From JAFGJQ01 sp964495075 (GTDB lineage Bacteria > Planctomycetota > Phycisphaerae > UBA1845): DNA of 64,000 nucleotides. This document shows positions 44,678 to 54,077 of the stretch, piece after piece; the first letter of the stretch is position 1; every line of letters begins with the position of its first letter. Position numbers and translations under genes: made by a program. The stretch covers positions 41,436 to 105,435 of the forward strand of contig CAZBUJ010000010.1 in NCBI GenBank assembly GCA_964495075.1. The letters are read 5' to 3'. The notes under the pieces were generated by a model. The model was not told the DNA's origin. It saw only the letters and a program-made list of their open reading frames with translations, and made no database searches.

Positions 44678-45310
44678 ATGGGCCGACGATCCATACGACG
44701 ATCCGCACGACGAACACCCTCGCGACGGCCGCCGCGGACCATTCGCTTCCCGGGGCCGATCCGGCGGCATCCAATCATCGCGATCATGCTGCTGGTGCTG
44801 CTGTGCGTCGGCGTGCTCGACCGTGGGCTGCGGTCCTTCGCCCGTTGCGACGATTACGGCATCTACCACAACCAGGTGTTCACCGTCAGTCGCGTCATCG
44901 ACGGCGATACGTTCGACATCCCCGTCCGCGACGGGCGGTTCCCCACCACGCGGATCCGGCTGTGGGGCGTCGACGCACCGGAGAAACCCGGCAGCACACG
45001 CGGGGCGATGCACTTTGGACGAGAGGCCGCCGACTTCGCCACGCGGACACTCACCAACCGCCGCGTCCGGCTCGTCCTCGCCCCTCACCGGACCCGCGGC
45101 AAGTACGGCCGGCTGCTCGCCTATGCCTACCTCGAGCCCGACGGCGCCTGTTTCAACGAGCGGCTGCTTGAGAACGGCTACGCCTACGCCGACGGGCGAT
45201 TCGATCATCCGCACAAGGCGAAGTACGCCGCCCTCGAGCACACCGCCCGAAAGCAGGGCGTCGGCCTGTGGGCCGACGTGACACCCGACCAGATGCCGGC
45301 GTGGAAATAA
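44678..45310 (+). CDS. membrane-anchored SNase-like (thermonuclease family) protein
   Basis: A 210-residue protein. An Arg-rich N-terminus precedes a membrane helix at about 33-50, so the rest should face the outside. The SNase fold spans about 65-205: VIDGDTFDIPV holds the metal aspartates, TRIRLWGVDAPEKPG the first active arginine and the glutamate/aspartate region, and KYGRLLAYAYL the second arginine region. All key elements appear intact. Hydrolyses DNA or RNA extracellularly or at the surface. ATG 44678 is the only good start. Confidence 0.88.
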   Translation: MGRRSIRRSARRTPSRRPPRTIRFPGPIRRHPIIAIMLLVLLCVGVLDRGLRSFARCDDYGIYHNQVFTVSRVIDGDTFDIPVRDGRFPTTRIRLWGVDAPEKPGSTRGAMHFGREAADFATRTLTNRRVRLVLAPHRTRGKYGRLLAYAYLEPDGACFNERLLENGYAYADGRFDHPHKAKYAALEHTARKQGVGLWADVTPDQMPAWK

Positions 45311-45983
45311 CCGGCCAGCCAGCGATGCACGGCTTCGAGCTACTCCATGCGGTGGCGGAACACGCTCGGCAGCCGATCGCTGAACTGAATCAATCGACCG
45401 ACATGCCTGACCTCGTGGCCCTCGCGCCGAATGACGGGCTCCAGCACGTTCGTGTCCCCTCTCGTGCGTAAGACGGGCCGCGCCCACCATCGGTCGCCCG
45501 AGATCACCGCCCCGACGGTCAGACCGCCCCCTCACCCGCCGCGCGCACTGTCCCCGACGCGCGAACCCCGCCTCGCCCGAACCGTCGCGCGCACCGACCC
45601 CGCCGCCGTCGTCGACGACGTCGCCAACCGCGGACCGCTTAAAGCTGACGGCACCAAAAAGGAAATGGGCGCCACCCGATGCGCCATGGCCGCGGGCGAA
45701 CGGTCGGTTCAGTCCACACGCCCGCGCACCGGGCAGCGCCCGCATGATAAGCGCGGACACGCACCCGGGCAGGGCTGCTTCGCCTGGACTGAACGACTAA
45801 CGCCAGTGGCGTTGAAATCCGCCGCGTCAGCCTGACCGTTCGCCGACCAAGGCACTCATTCAGGCACACGGGGCGCATGGCCCCGCAAGCTGGCTACTTC
45901 AGGCAATCAAAGGTATGATAACGCCACCGGAGCTTCATCGCTTCCGACGGGGCCACGGTTCCCATCGCAAGAGAGCAATAGGA
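45311..45983. other. intergenic stretch with a possible gene remnant
   Basis: Minus-strand 45348-45470 reads as a coherent GC3-rich segment (TNVLEPVIRREGHEV, then RLIQFSDRLPSVFRHRME) ending in a TAG, after which the same frame continues as LEAVHRWLAGYF. This may be a short dead fragment of a gene I cannot name. Nothing is seen in 45480-45980. Confidence 0.3.
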
Positions 45984-46032
45984 CCGGGCGGCCCGTGGCG
46001 TGCAACCGCCGTGGACCGCCCGGCCCTTTTTT
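45984..46032 (+). terminator. orphan terminator-like hairpin
   Basis: CCGGGCGG (45984-45991) pairs with CCGCCCGG (46016-46023) and is followed by six T (46027-46032), the layout of an intrinsic terminator on the plus strand. No gene ends upstream on that strand, so it may close a small RNA or belong to a lost gene. Confidence 0.5.
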
Positions 46033-46255
46033 CTTGCCCGCAGCCATCTCGCGTGGCGGCCGCAGAGAACAAACAGGCGCACACCGCCATCGTGAGGGCC
46101 ATGACCGCGGATACGCCCGCTGGCCAGTCGACAGGTGGCGGCGTGCGCCGTTCGAGCGACGCGAGACCAACGCTACATCATCTCACTCCCAGCGGACCGG
46201 TCCGGCTGAGTGATGTCCGCCGGATCACTAGGTTCCACCTGGAGCCAGCCACGGA

Positions 46256-46921
46256 CTAGTCGCAGCCCGACTCCAGCAGTTCTTCAAATGGGTTAATATC
46301 GCCGAAGTCAATCGAGCCGTCACCGTTGACGTCTGCGTTTTCGATCGGGCAATCCGGGTACTGTAGGGCGTATTCCTCCGGATCTGTCAGCGCCAGTACG
46401 AAGGGATCCACGTCATCGTCATCAATGCAGCGATCGCAGTTCAGATCGCCCTTGATCTCGTTCGTGCCCAGCAGATCGGTAAACGGGTTGATGTCGCCGA
46501 AGTCTACGTCACCATCGTCGTTGATGTCGCCGTTTTCGATGGGACAACCCGGATTCGCCTGCTTCCAAGCACAGGGGTCACTCAGAGCAAGCACGAATGG
46601 ATCCACGTCGTCGTCATTGATGCATCCGTCACAGTTCATGTCACCCGTGATCGGGCGCTTCTCGAGCAGATCGTGGAACGGGTTGATGTCGGCGAAGTCG
46701 AAACTGCCGTCTTCGTTCACGTCACCGTTTTCGATTGGGCAGTCCGGGTACTGCAATTCCCAGGCGTCAGGATCCGACAGGGCCAACACGAACGGGTCGA
46801 CGTCGTCGCAATCGACGACTTCGTCACAGTTCATATCGCCACGAATGTAGCAGGATTCCTCCTGAGCATGGGCCAAGCCAACAAAGAACAGACAAACCAG
46901 CGCAGTCGTTAGGGGTTTCAT
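46256..46921 (-). CDS. secreted protein of three dockerin-like EF-hand pairs
   Basis: A 221-residue protein with a signal peptide (MKPLTTALVCLFFVGLAHAQ) and a strong AGGAGG ribosome site before ATG 46921. The mature part is three tandem units of about 65 residues, each with two calcium-loop-like segments: GDMNCDG...DDDVDPFVLALSDP and ENGDVNEDGSFDFADINPF. The aspartates for calcium are conserved. Dockerin-like pairs of this kind end many secreted planctomycete proteins; here they are the entire protein. It has no cohesin or catalytic domain. Probably calcium-binding and cell-surface linked, but the partner is unknown. Confidence 0.82.
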   Translation of the reverse strand: MKPLTTALVCLFFVGLAHAQEESCYIRGDMNCDEVVDCDDVDPFVLALSDPDAWELQYPDCPIENGDVNEDGSFDFADINPFHDLLEKRPITGDMNCDGCINDDDVDPFVLALSDPCAWKQANPGCPIENGDINDDGDVDFGDINPFTDLLGTNEIKGDLNCDRCIDDDDVDPFVLALTDPEEYALQYPDCPIENADVNGDGSIDFGDINPFEELLESGCD

Positions 46922-47321
46922 CTTCGTGCCTCCTTTGCGATAAGCAAAATAGATCGTGAAGCTTCCGAGCGCGCACCGCACAGCCGCAGTCCTTCTCCGG
47001 GAATGCTATCAGCGCGCCTCGCGTCGTATCTCACCCGCTGCTTGCGATCAGTTACCTTTACCGTTTACCCGCAAGGCTTCCGAATTCAAAACAATGGATA
47101 CACAGCTACTATACAGCCTGGTGTTGCGCGTGTACAGAGATATTCGTTCTCTTTATGGAAAACATACCATGCGCAAACGCGATCCGCTTCAGCCGCAGGC
47201 AACTCGCACGACTGCCGTGCGCATCGTTTACGTCAGGGACTCTCCACCATCGACGTGGGTCTCGGCTGCGCTGCGGGTTTTGTCGGATCAGCGCCTCCTG
47301 AGACGCATGACAATCCGGCGT

Positions 47322-47393
47322 GGCAGCCGGCGCAAAGACGGCAGCCGGGGCAAAGATGGTAGCTGGCGCAAAGACGGCAGCCAGCGCCGGCGC
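47322..47393 (+). repeat. short tandem repeat, 18-bp unit
   Basis: Four copies of GGCAGCCGGCGCAAAGAC-type units (47322-47339, 47340-47357, 47358-47375, 47376-47393); the last is diverged. The stretch is not within an intact gene. Too short and too regular for a CRISPR array, since no spacers lie between the units. Confidence 0.7.
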
Positions 47394-47440
47394 GGCGTTG
47401 GCTTTGACTTGTCGGGCGGCGGCGCGCCCTGCAAACTGTT

Positions 47441-47720
47441 GTGCGGGAGTTCGACTCCCCCACCAGGCACGGTGTGCCGCTTCACGGTATGGGGCCGCTC
47501 GGCAAGTCATCGCTCGCCGCACGGATTGTCCATCGCATGTATCACCGCCCGCTGGTCGTGGTCTACGCGAAGTACTCCCTCTCGGACGTCGTCTTGGCCA
47601 TCCGCACTCAAGCAAGCATTCCCGGAGTGGAGCAGTGCATCCAACAGCATGCCGAACCGGCGCCGGTCGTGCGGGCGCTGCTCCGTGGCCCGTGGGCAGG
47701 GGGAGTACGAGGTTAGTACA
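47441..47720 (+). pseudogene. fragment of a STAND/NB-ARC-like P-loop NTPase
   Basis: One frame reads VPLHGMGPLGKSSLAARIVHR followed by PLVVVYAKYSLSDVVLAIR. GMGPLGKSS fits the Walker A of signalling NTPases of the NB-ARC/STAND type (usual GMGGLGKTT/S), placed after a short hydrophobic strand as in those proteins. The frame ends at 47716, and in a nearby frame LEAFQREVARNWLHALRRR continues to 47800. Only about 90-120 of the expected several hundred residues remain, so this is a dead fragment. The rest of 46922-48639 shows no intact gene. Confidence 0.45.
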
Positions 47721-47800
47721 ACTACCATACCGTACCCGGCAACGCCGCCAGCCTGGAAGCGTTCCAGCGGGAAGTCGCCCGGAACTGGCTCCATGCGCTG

Positions 47801-48639
47801 AGGCGCCGAAGTCAGCGCCACCGAATGCCCTGAAAGCGCTTTCGAAAGATCGCCGCGCGATGGATACCATCGCCCCCCATTCTGCATCCACGTCCCAACG
47901 AGCGATTCTACGCCAAGCACCCGAAGCGGGGGAGCCGTATGCGGTAATGCCGCATATACGCATCTGTGCGCATGGCCGGGGCAAGCCGGGTCCCTGCGGC
48001 GACCGTGGCCGGTGCGGTTTATTGTCGAGTGTGGTGCGGAAGTTGCGCTTGCCGTGCGCGGACGACGCACGGAGAAGTAGAATCGGTCTGTGGGTGCTGC
48101 TCCAGCCCGGGGCGTGCTGCCCCGGCCGTGGCCATCACAAGTTACGCGATTCGTCGACCTCCGGGCGGCCGGCCGGCGCGTGATGTACATCGCACGAAAC
48201 GGGCGTCATGAAGTATACAACCATCATAGCCGCTGGCCAGTTCTGACCCGCCCGCCGGTGGCCGATCTGGGCCGTCGGGCGACAGCGCCGGAACAAGGCT
48301 AGACTTATTTTCCCGGAGGGGTCAAAAGGAGGATTGACATCACGGCGCAAGCAAATTAGAAGGTATCCCAAAACCCGAGAAACGTATCGTTGGGATGCAG
48401 AATTTGAGCACTTCCAAGATTTCAGGACAGCTTCCGGTGTGCTTCAAGACAAGAGATGCCGTTTTCGATGGAATCGAGCAGGCCGTCCAGGCTGGCTGAC
48501 CGATTGAGGTTCGATAGACGGAAAACCTCGGTCAAACGCTATCCTCAGTGATGGGTTCTCCATCCGCTGATTCCGTTTTCTCTCGGACCGGGCGTTCGCA
48601 TGGGGTCACACAACAACCACTTGTTTTGAGGAGAAAGTC
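47801..48639. other. intergenic stretch without a visible gene
   Basis: Between the NTPase remnant and the EF-hand secreted protein gene. It is mostly GC-rich until about 48300 and AT-richer after that. Frames are incoherent. The promoter of the gene at 48640 probably lies in 48350-48620. Confidence 0.35.
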
Positions 48640-50187
48640 ATGAAAAACCATCACAGGATTCTCGGTGTGCTTTGTCTGTCATTCGCCGGCATCGTGCTTG
48701 GTGCGAACCGGGCGGCGGCCGAATGCGGAAGCTGTTTCGCTTACCATCACGAGTTGACCGTTGCCGCGTCGGTGGAACCCACCACCAACGGTGTTCAATG
48801 TGCGGTTTCAAATCCCTGGACCGCGTGCGCGGCGGCGGCCAGCTGCGGGACCAACTGCGGCTGTCCTGCTTGCTGCAAAATCGGACCGTCGTGGATGATG
48901 GGCTGTTCAGATGCAGATTCGGACTCTGGCAGCCCGTCCTCCAGTGCGGGGGCTAGCTGCGAGGACGTCTCGATCGACCCTTCGGTGGGTTTGGGTTGCT
49001 ACTACTGGGCCGCCGTGGCCTTCAACGGCTGCGACATCTCACAGACCGTTAGCGGGACGTTCTTGGCCGAAGACGATGTCCACAAAGCGTGCCTCCGTCC
49101 AGTTTATGGCGGTGGCGGAGCGACGGCGGCCGATGCCGACTACGACATCACCCTCAACGGTGAACCGACCAACGAGTACCAGCTCGTCTGGCAGATCTAC
49201 TCGGAGACCACGCTGGAGGAATGCGGGGGCCGGGGCGAACCCGAGGGGCAGGATAGCGTCCTCACGCACACGGGGGCCCTGGTTTACCTCGAAGGGAATC
49301 CGATCGATGTGAGCCAGATTCTCAGTGACGGGGTCACATTCGTCACCGATGACTATCAGTGGGATGCCGGTACCGAAAGCTGGCTGCGCGAGGGCAGTGT
49401 CTCAACGGGACTTCCGGTCGGCGGCGGAGCGGTTAAAGTGCTCAGCTTCCATTTCAATGATCGAGAATACGACGTCAACGCCGACGGACGCTTCAACCGC
49501 TACGATCCACCGGCCCTCCAAGCCCTGATCGGCTCGACCGATCCGGAGCTGATGAAATACGATATCAATGGCAACGCCGAGATCGACCAGGCCGACGTCG
49601 ACTTCCTGCAAGCCCTGGTTGACAGCGGCATCGATGCCGGTGTCCTGGGTGATTACGACCAGAACGGGGGCCTGAACTGCACCGACTTCGAGCTGATGTA
49701 TCCGATGGGCGACTTCACCTTCCCCCTCTCGGAACTGGGCGATCCCGAATACCGGATCGAGCTGGACGCCAATCTGGACGGTGATATCGACATGGCCGAT
49801 CTATGGGAAATCGCCTTGGCTTTCGGCTGGGAGGGTGGCCTGATCCCGGAAATCTGCCAGACGGCATGCTGCGTCGACTACGAGTGTACCATGATGTTCC
49901 GCGGGGACTGCGGGACCTTGGGAGGATGGTGGATGGGCCCTGGCTCCTCCTGCAACCCGTCACCCTGTATCTGCCGCGGTGATTCGAACTGCGATGGTGT
50001 CCGGGATTTCGCGGACATCGACTACCTTGTGGCCGCGATCGGCGACGATGTTGCGGCCTGGGAAGCGATGTTCGCTCCAGACACGCCGAGCTGCCCATTT
50101 GAAAACAACGACGTCAACCTGGACGGAACCGTGGACTTCGATGACATTGATCCGTTCATTGCCCTGATTGGCACGCCCTGTCCATAA
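48640..50187 (+). CDS. secreted Cys-rich protein with dockerin-like EF-hand domains
   Basis: A 515-residue protein with a signal peptide (residues about 1-28, ending RAAAE) and a strong GAGGAG site before the ATG. An N-terminal Cys-rich region (about 28-110, with several CG and CC pairs) leads into a beta-rich part of unknown fold. Dockerin-like EF-hand segments follow: DVNADGRFNRYD and DINGNAEIDQADVD (about 277-330), DANLDGDIDMADLWE (about 375), and a complete pair at the end (GDSNCDGVRDFADIDYLV, then NDVNLDGTVDFDDIDPFI). It resembles the repeats of the smaller protein at 46256. Likely calcium-binding, exported and anchored to a partner. Confidence 0.8.
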   Translation: MKNHHRILGVLCLSFAGIVLGANRAAAECGSCFAYHHELTVAASVEPTTNGVQCAVSNPWTACAAAASCGTNCGCPACCKIGPSWMMGCSDADSDSGSPSSSAGASCEDVSIDPSVGLGCYYWAAVAFNGCDISQTVSGTFLAEDDVHKACLRPVYGGGGATAADADYDITLNGEPTNEYQLVWQIYSETTLEECGGRGEPEGQDSVLTHTGALVYLEGNPIDVSQILSDGVTFVTDDYQWDAGTESWLREGSVSTGLPVGGGAVKVLSFHFNDREYDVNADGRFNRYDPPALQALIGSTDPELMKYDINGNAEIDQADVDFLQALVDSGIDAGVLGDYDQNGGLNCTDFELMYPMGDFTFPLSELGDPEYRIELDANLDGDIDMADLWEIALAFGWEGGLIPEICQTACCVDYECTMMFRGDCGTLGGWWMGPGSSCNPSPCICRGDSNCDGVRDFADIDYLVAAIGDDVAAWEAMFAPDTPSCPFENNDVNLDGTVDFDDIDPFIALIGTPCP

Positions 50188-50632
50188 GCTTTTAAGGAAT
50201 GCGAAACCCGGAGCCCTTGCGGACCACGAGAGGTTTGGCTGCGAGCTTGGCGAGAAAGCTGAACGTGATCACACTGGATGCTCAAGCAAAACGAATGCGA
50301 CGCGCCCTAAAAGCGTCGTGGTCTTCTTCTACATCTGCGTCGATTGAGAGGTTCCGGACTCGATGCCCCGACTGAGGATTGCCCGCCGAGAGAGTTCGAC
50401 GGCGCCGACCTGACGGCGACGGTATGACCGACCTCGCTGACTTCGGCGTTTTCACATTCGTGTCTGGGATGGTGTGCACGAGGTCGCCACCGAATCGCTC
50501 ATGATCGGACAGGCGGGATCGGCAAGAGGATGGACGAAAGCCAATGGCCGCGTCGTGGGGATCCTCACGGCGCGGTCTTTCCTTGGTCAGCCGGGCACGC
50601 GTGTCGCCTGCCGCGCGACTCGCCTCTTGTGC
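50188..50632. other. intergenic stretch without a visible gene
   Basis: Lies between the convergent secreted protein and DUF4097 lipoprotein genes. No intact gene, tRNA or strong terminator was noticed. Confidence 0.35.
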
Positions 50633-51736
50633 TCACCGCGATTCGATGGTGATCGCGCCGTACGAGGTCCGGGCGACGAGTTGGCCGCCGCCCCCGTTCA
50701 TCACCGCGGTGAGACGACCGTCGTCGGATTCGACCTGCTCGAGCATGGCATTGCCGAGAGCCGTCCGCAAGCTCCCGCTAGAGGACTTCAGGTCCAGGTT
50801 GGCGCCGAAGTCCGCCGGTACGATCGCGGTGATCGCCCCGTGATTGGTGCGCAGCTCGACGCTACGGCCCGGGGCGGGCGCGACGTTCGCCCGCACGTCG
50901 CCCCATGAGGTGGCCGCACGGATGTCGCCCTGGACCCCTTCGAGGTGGACGCCACCGTGCGACGTCCGGACCGTACACGGGCCGGCGATGCCGTTCACGG
51001 TCACGCGCCCCCAACTGGTCTCCGCACGCAGTTCGCCGCCGATGTCCTGGGCCTCGATGACTCCGTGCGAGGTTTCCAACGTGCCCGAGCCTTGGACAGC
51101 CTTCGCGCGGACGTCGCCCCAACTGGTGCGTGCGTGAAGTTTGCCACCGACGCCCTCGACGGTAAGGGGCCCGTGCTCACTCTCCGCCGAACACGAACCC
51201 TCGATGGAATTCGCGGTCACGCCTCCCCAACTCGTCGTGGCCTGTAACTCGCCGGCGATGCGGTCGGCCTTGATACTGCCGTGCGATGTATCCAACATCA
51301 CGTCACCGGCGAGGTCGGCCACCTCGATCGCGCCCCAACTGGTGCGGACGTCCGCAGCGCAGGGTTCGGGAATCTTGATCACCAACCGGGCTCCGGGCGA
51401 AGACTGCGAGAGCAGCTCCGGGTACTGCAGTTCCACCAGCAGCGTGTCGGGCCGGTCCGGCGCCGGACGTGCTTGAACGGAGAGGTCGTCCAGGGCTTTA
51501 TGGGCGTCGTCGAGCGACCACACGTTAATGCCCTTTACGCCGGAGACCTGAATCTCAGTGACGTCGCTCGAACGCAGCTCGACCTTGCCGTTGTGGGTGC
51601 GCACCTCGATGCGCTCGTAATCGTTCCACGGCTGGGAGAATGAGAAGCTTTCGGTAACGCGCAACGGCGGCGTGGAGCAACCCACAACCTGCATTGCCAT
51701 CGCCGCGGCGCTTGCGAATGCCAGTGCCCGTTTCAC
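50633..51736 (-). CDS. DUF4097-type lipoprotein with beta-solenoid repeats
   Basis: A 367-residue protein. A lipobox (MQVVGC) follows the signal helix. Residues about 130-340 consist of alternating short units of two related types, such as VRTSWGAIEVADLAG and LDTSHGSIKADRIAG, roughly ten in all (Trp-Gly versus His-Gly), which should form a parallel beta-solenoid like other DUF4097 proteins. The regular alternation is visible in the DNA as repeated segments. Probably held in the envelope. Function unknown; members often accompany anti-sigma or envelope-stress genes, none of which is seen here. Confidence 0.8.
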   Translation of the reverse strand: MKRALAFASAAAMAMQVVGCSTPPLRVTESFSFSQPWNDYERIEVRTHNGKVELRSSDVTEIQVSGVKGINVWSLDDAHKALDDLSVQARPAPDRPDTLLVELQYPELLSQSSPGARLVIKIPEPCAADVRTSWGAIEVADLAGDVMLDTSHGSIKADRIAGELQATTSWGGVTANSIEGSCSAESEHGPLTVEGVGGKLHARTSWGDVRAKAVQGSGTLETSHGVIEAQDIGGELRAETSWGRVTVNGIAGPCTVRTSHGGVHLEGVQGDIRAATSWGDVRANVAPAPGRSVELRTNHGAITAIVPADFGANLDLKSSSGSLRTALGNAMLEQVESDDGRLTAVMNGGGGQLVARTSYGAITIESR

Positions 51737-51892
51737 GACGGTCTCCTTGACGATGGTGTTTCGTGTCGCCCCATCTGTCCGGGCCCCACCTGCGACCGGG
51801 GCAGGGCACGCACGATACGTGCACTATACGTGCGGCAGCCGGGGCGTGAAATGCACGGTTACAAGAACCGACAAACGCGGCAAACCCAGTCG

Positions 51893-51982
51893 CGCGCGGG
51901 GCGGTCCAGTCAAAGTGCAGGGCATCAGCCCCAGGACGCTCGGCTTCATAGAAGGTTGGAGGTTCGAGTCTTCCCCCCGCTG
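51893..51982 (+). pseudogene. tRNA-like remnant
   Basis: The 3' half is tRNA-like: a T-arm GGAGG-TTCGAGT-CTTCC (51958-51974) followed by CCCCGCT, which could pair with a GCGGGGC upstream (about 51893). The anticodon arm CGGCTTCATAGAA lacks its 3' strand (GCCG), so a cloverleaf cannot close. Best read as a decayed tRNA gene. The rest of 51737-52580 shows no gene. Confidence 0.3.
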
Positions 51983-52580
51983 GCAAACCGAGCCATCGCG
52001 GCTGGATGCGCCGCTCGGGCTTCGGGGCGGAGAGTTTCACTCAGAAGGTTTACGTTGGGAAGGTCAAGGCTCGGTCGCGAACCTGGCGACCGTCCAGTTC
52101 ACGCAAAACCCAGGGCGGGCGAGCGCCCGGAATTGTTCGTTATATCGCGAGGATTCGCAAGACGTTGCGGCAGCGATCAGACTCGGCCCGGAGGCCAGAG
52201 AGCGCGTCTCAGTGCGGCTCGCGCGTCGGGGCGACGCCTCCGGCGCCCTTTCCGCCCCCGCGCTCTCGGATTCTCTCGTTAACAGCCGACCATCCAGTTT
52301 ACAGCCGAGGCGGTTTTGGCCGGTTCGGCGGCCAACTGCAGCAATGTCTCCGAAGCGGCCCGGAACAACTGATCGTACACAATGCGACGGTTCCGCTGAC
52401 TCTGCTTCGGCCCGCCGTGCATCCGATAATCAACTCCGACGGCCAGTGATCGAGCCGGAGCGTTGCTGTGAGGGCGGCGTAGATATCGTATCCTTGGAAG
52501 TCGGCAGGCGTGGAAAGGGACGCGGCGGTGCTGGGCGGCATGTCGCAACGCCTGCCTGTTCTCATTATCGGGCGTGAGCG

Positions 52581-54077
52581 GTGTCGGAGTCAAACAGCAG
52601 CCCGGCGTGGTGCCAAGCCTTGGTACGTTTCGTCGTTGACCGTCTGGATGCGGATCGGCTACGGGTGTATCCGGCGGCGATCGCGGTGAGTCTGGTCGCG
52701 GCCTGGCTGGTGAGCATGACCATGGGGCCGGGGATGACGGACCTGGCCGGCAACGTCGCGGGTGCCGATTTCGCGGCGTTTTACACCGGCGGCCGGTTCC
52801 TGCTCGACGGGCGGATGGACGAACTGTACGACTTCGGGGCTCAGAAGGCATTTCAGGACTCGCTGGTTTACCCGGTCCAGACCGACGAGATGCATCCGTA
52901 TATCAATCCACCGTTTGTGACGGTGTTGTACGCGGCATTTGCCTGGTGTTCGTATGGCGTGGGGACCTTGTTGTGGTACGTGGGGGGGTTCGCGTGTCTG
53001 GTGGGCGCGGTGTGGTTGTTGCGGCGCGAGATGCCCGGCTCCGGAGGTCCCACCCTGGGCCGGGTCGTGCTTCTGTCATTGTGTTTCTTTCCGACGTTGG
53101 CGTGGCTGATCTACGGTCAGAACGCGACGCTCACCCTGTTCCTCTTTACGTTGATGTTCGTGCAGTTGAGGCGGGCCCACGATTTCGCGGGCGGGCTCGC
53201 CGTGGGGCTGTTGTTCTACAAGCCGCAGTTGATGATTGCCTGCGGACTGATGCTGCTGATCCGCCGACGCTGGCGAGCGCTGGCGGGGGCCGCACTGGGC
53301 GTGGCCCTCTGGATCGTGCTGGGGTTGGCGGTTTGCCCGGAGGCGTTGGTGACGTACGCCAAAGTCAGTCCGCAGTTGTTCGACTTCCTGCGTTCCGAGG
53401 GGACGGTGCTGGGAGGTGATGTCGACTTTCCGCGCTGGGGGTCGCACAGTTTCTACGGCTTTTTCATTCTGCTCACGGACGGTTTGTCGCGTCGAATGAC
53501 CAACGTGCTGGCGGCGGGGATGACGATTATCGGATTGGCATGGGTGGCGAATGTCTGGCGGCGTGAGACGTGGCGTCCAGGGTCACGCTCGTGGGATTTG
53601 ACGATCGCGGCGACCGTGGCGATCGGCCTGCTGATCAGTCCGCACTTGTTCGTTTACGATCTGACGACGTTGTTGTTGCCGCTGATGGTGGCGGCCTGTC
53701 ACTTCCGCGGGGTGAACGGGCGTCCTTTGGACGGCGGGCCGCTGCTGGCGACCGCCGCGGTGCTGTACGCGGTTACCTACGTGAGCAGCTATTTGTCCTG
53801 GGGGCAGTTGCAGGTAACGGAGATGCTGGGCGTACCCGCGGTGGCGATCCAGGTGAGCACGCCGGTGGTGGTGTTGTGGTCATGGATGCTCATCCGCGCG
53901 GCACGCGGCAACGCGATGGAGTGTGGTGCTGGGGACAATACCAGACGAACGAGTCCACCAACCTGCCGGCCTCAGAAGGCCTTCGAGGACATCGAGAAGC
54001 CGGCCCTGCAGCCGTTACCGGTCGATCGCTTCCCGTGCTTCCAGGAAGGTCGCCGGGAAGACCGACGGTATCCATGA
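52581..54077 (+). CDS. GT87-family (DUF2029) membrane glycosyltransferase
   Basis: A 498-residue polytopic membrane protein from GTG 52581, with about 10 helices. NVAGADFAAFYTGGRFLLDG in the first loop carries the aspartate-containing motif of lipid-phosphate-sugar dependent mannosyltransferases (GT-C fold), and YINPPFVTVLY and IYGQNATLTLFLF follow in the usual places. LLFYKPQLMI and LLISPHLFVYDL complete the family pattern. Transfers a sugar from a polyprenyl-phosphate donor outside the membrane. The C-terminal 55 residues after the last helix are Arg/Pro-rich and not conserved. It is a single gene. Confidence 0.85.
   Translation: MSESNSSPAWCQALVRFVVDRLDADRLRVYPAAIAVSLVAAWLVSMTMGPGMTDLAGNVAGADFAAFYTGGRFLLDGRMDELYDFGAQKAFQDSLVYPVQTDEMHPYINPPFVTVLYAAFAWCSYGVGTLLWYVGGFACLVGAVWLLRREMPGSGGPTLGRVVLLSLCFFPTLAWLIYGQNATLTLFLFTLMFVQLRRAHDFAGGLAVGLLFYKPQLMIACGLMLLIRRRWRALAGAALGVALWIVLGLAVCPEALVTYAKVSPQLFDFLRSEGTVLGGDVDFPRWGSHSFYGFFILLTDGLSRRMTNVLAAGMTIIGLAWVANVWRRETWRPGSRSWDLTIAATVAIGLLISPHLFVYDLTTLLLPLMVAACHFRGVNGRPLDGGPLLATAAVLYAVTYVSSYLSWGQLQVTEMLGVPAVAIQVSTPVVVLWSWMLIRAARGNAMECGAGDNTRRTSPPTCRPQKAFEDIEKPALQPLPVDRFPCFQEGRREDRRYP

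Noticed and set aside
47322..47393. CRISPR-like array
   Set aside because: 18-bp units are directly adjacent, with no spacers and no cas genes.
47404..47470. A tRNA-Cys-like piece (CTGCAAAC ... GGGAGTTCGACTCCCCC)
   Set aside because: The T-arm has a mismatch, the anticodon stem cannot form, and the same bases are in frame with the Walker A remnant (REFDSPTRHG...), so it is coding-derived.
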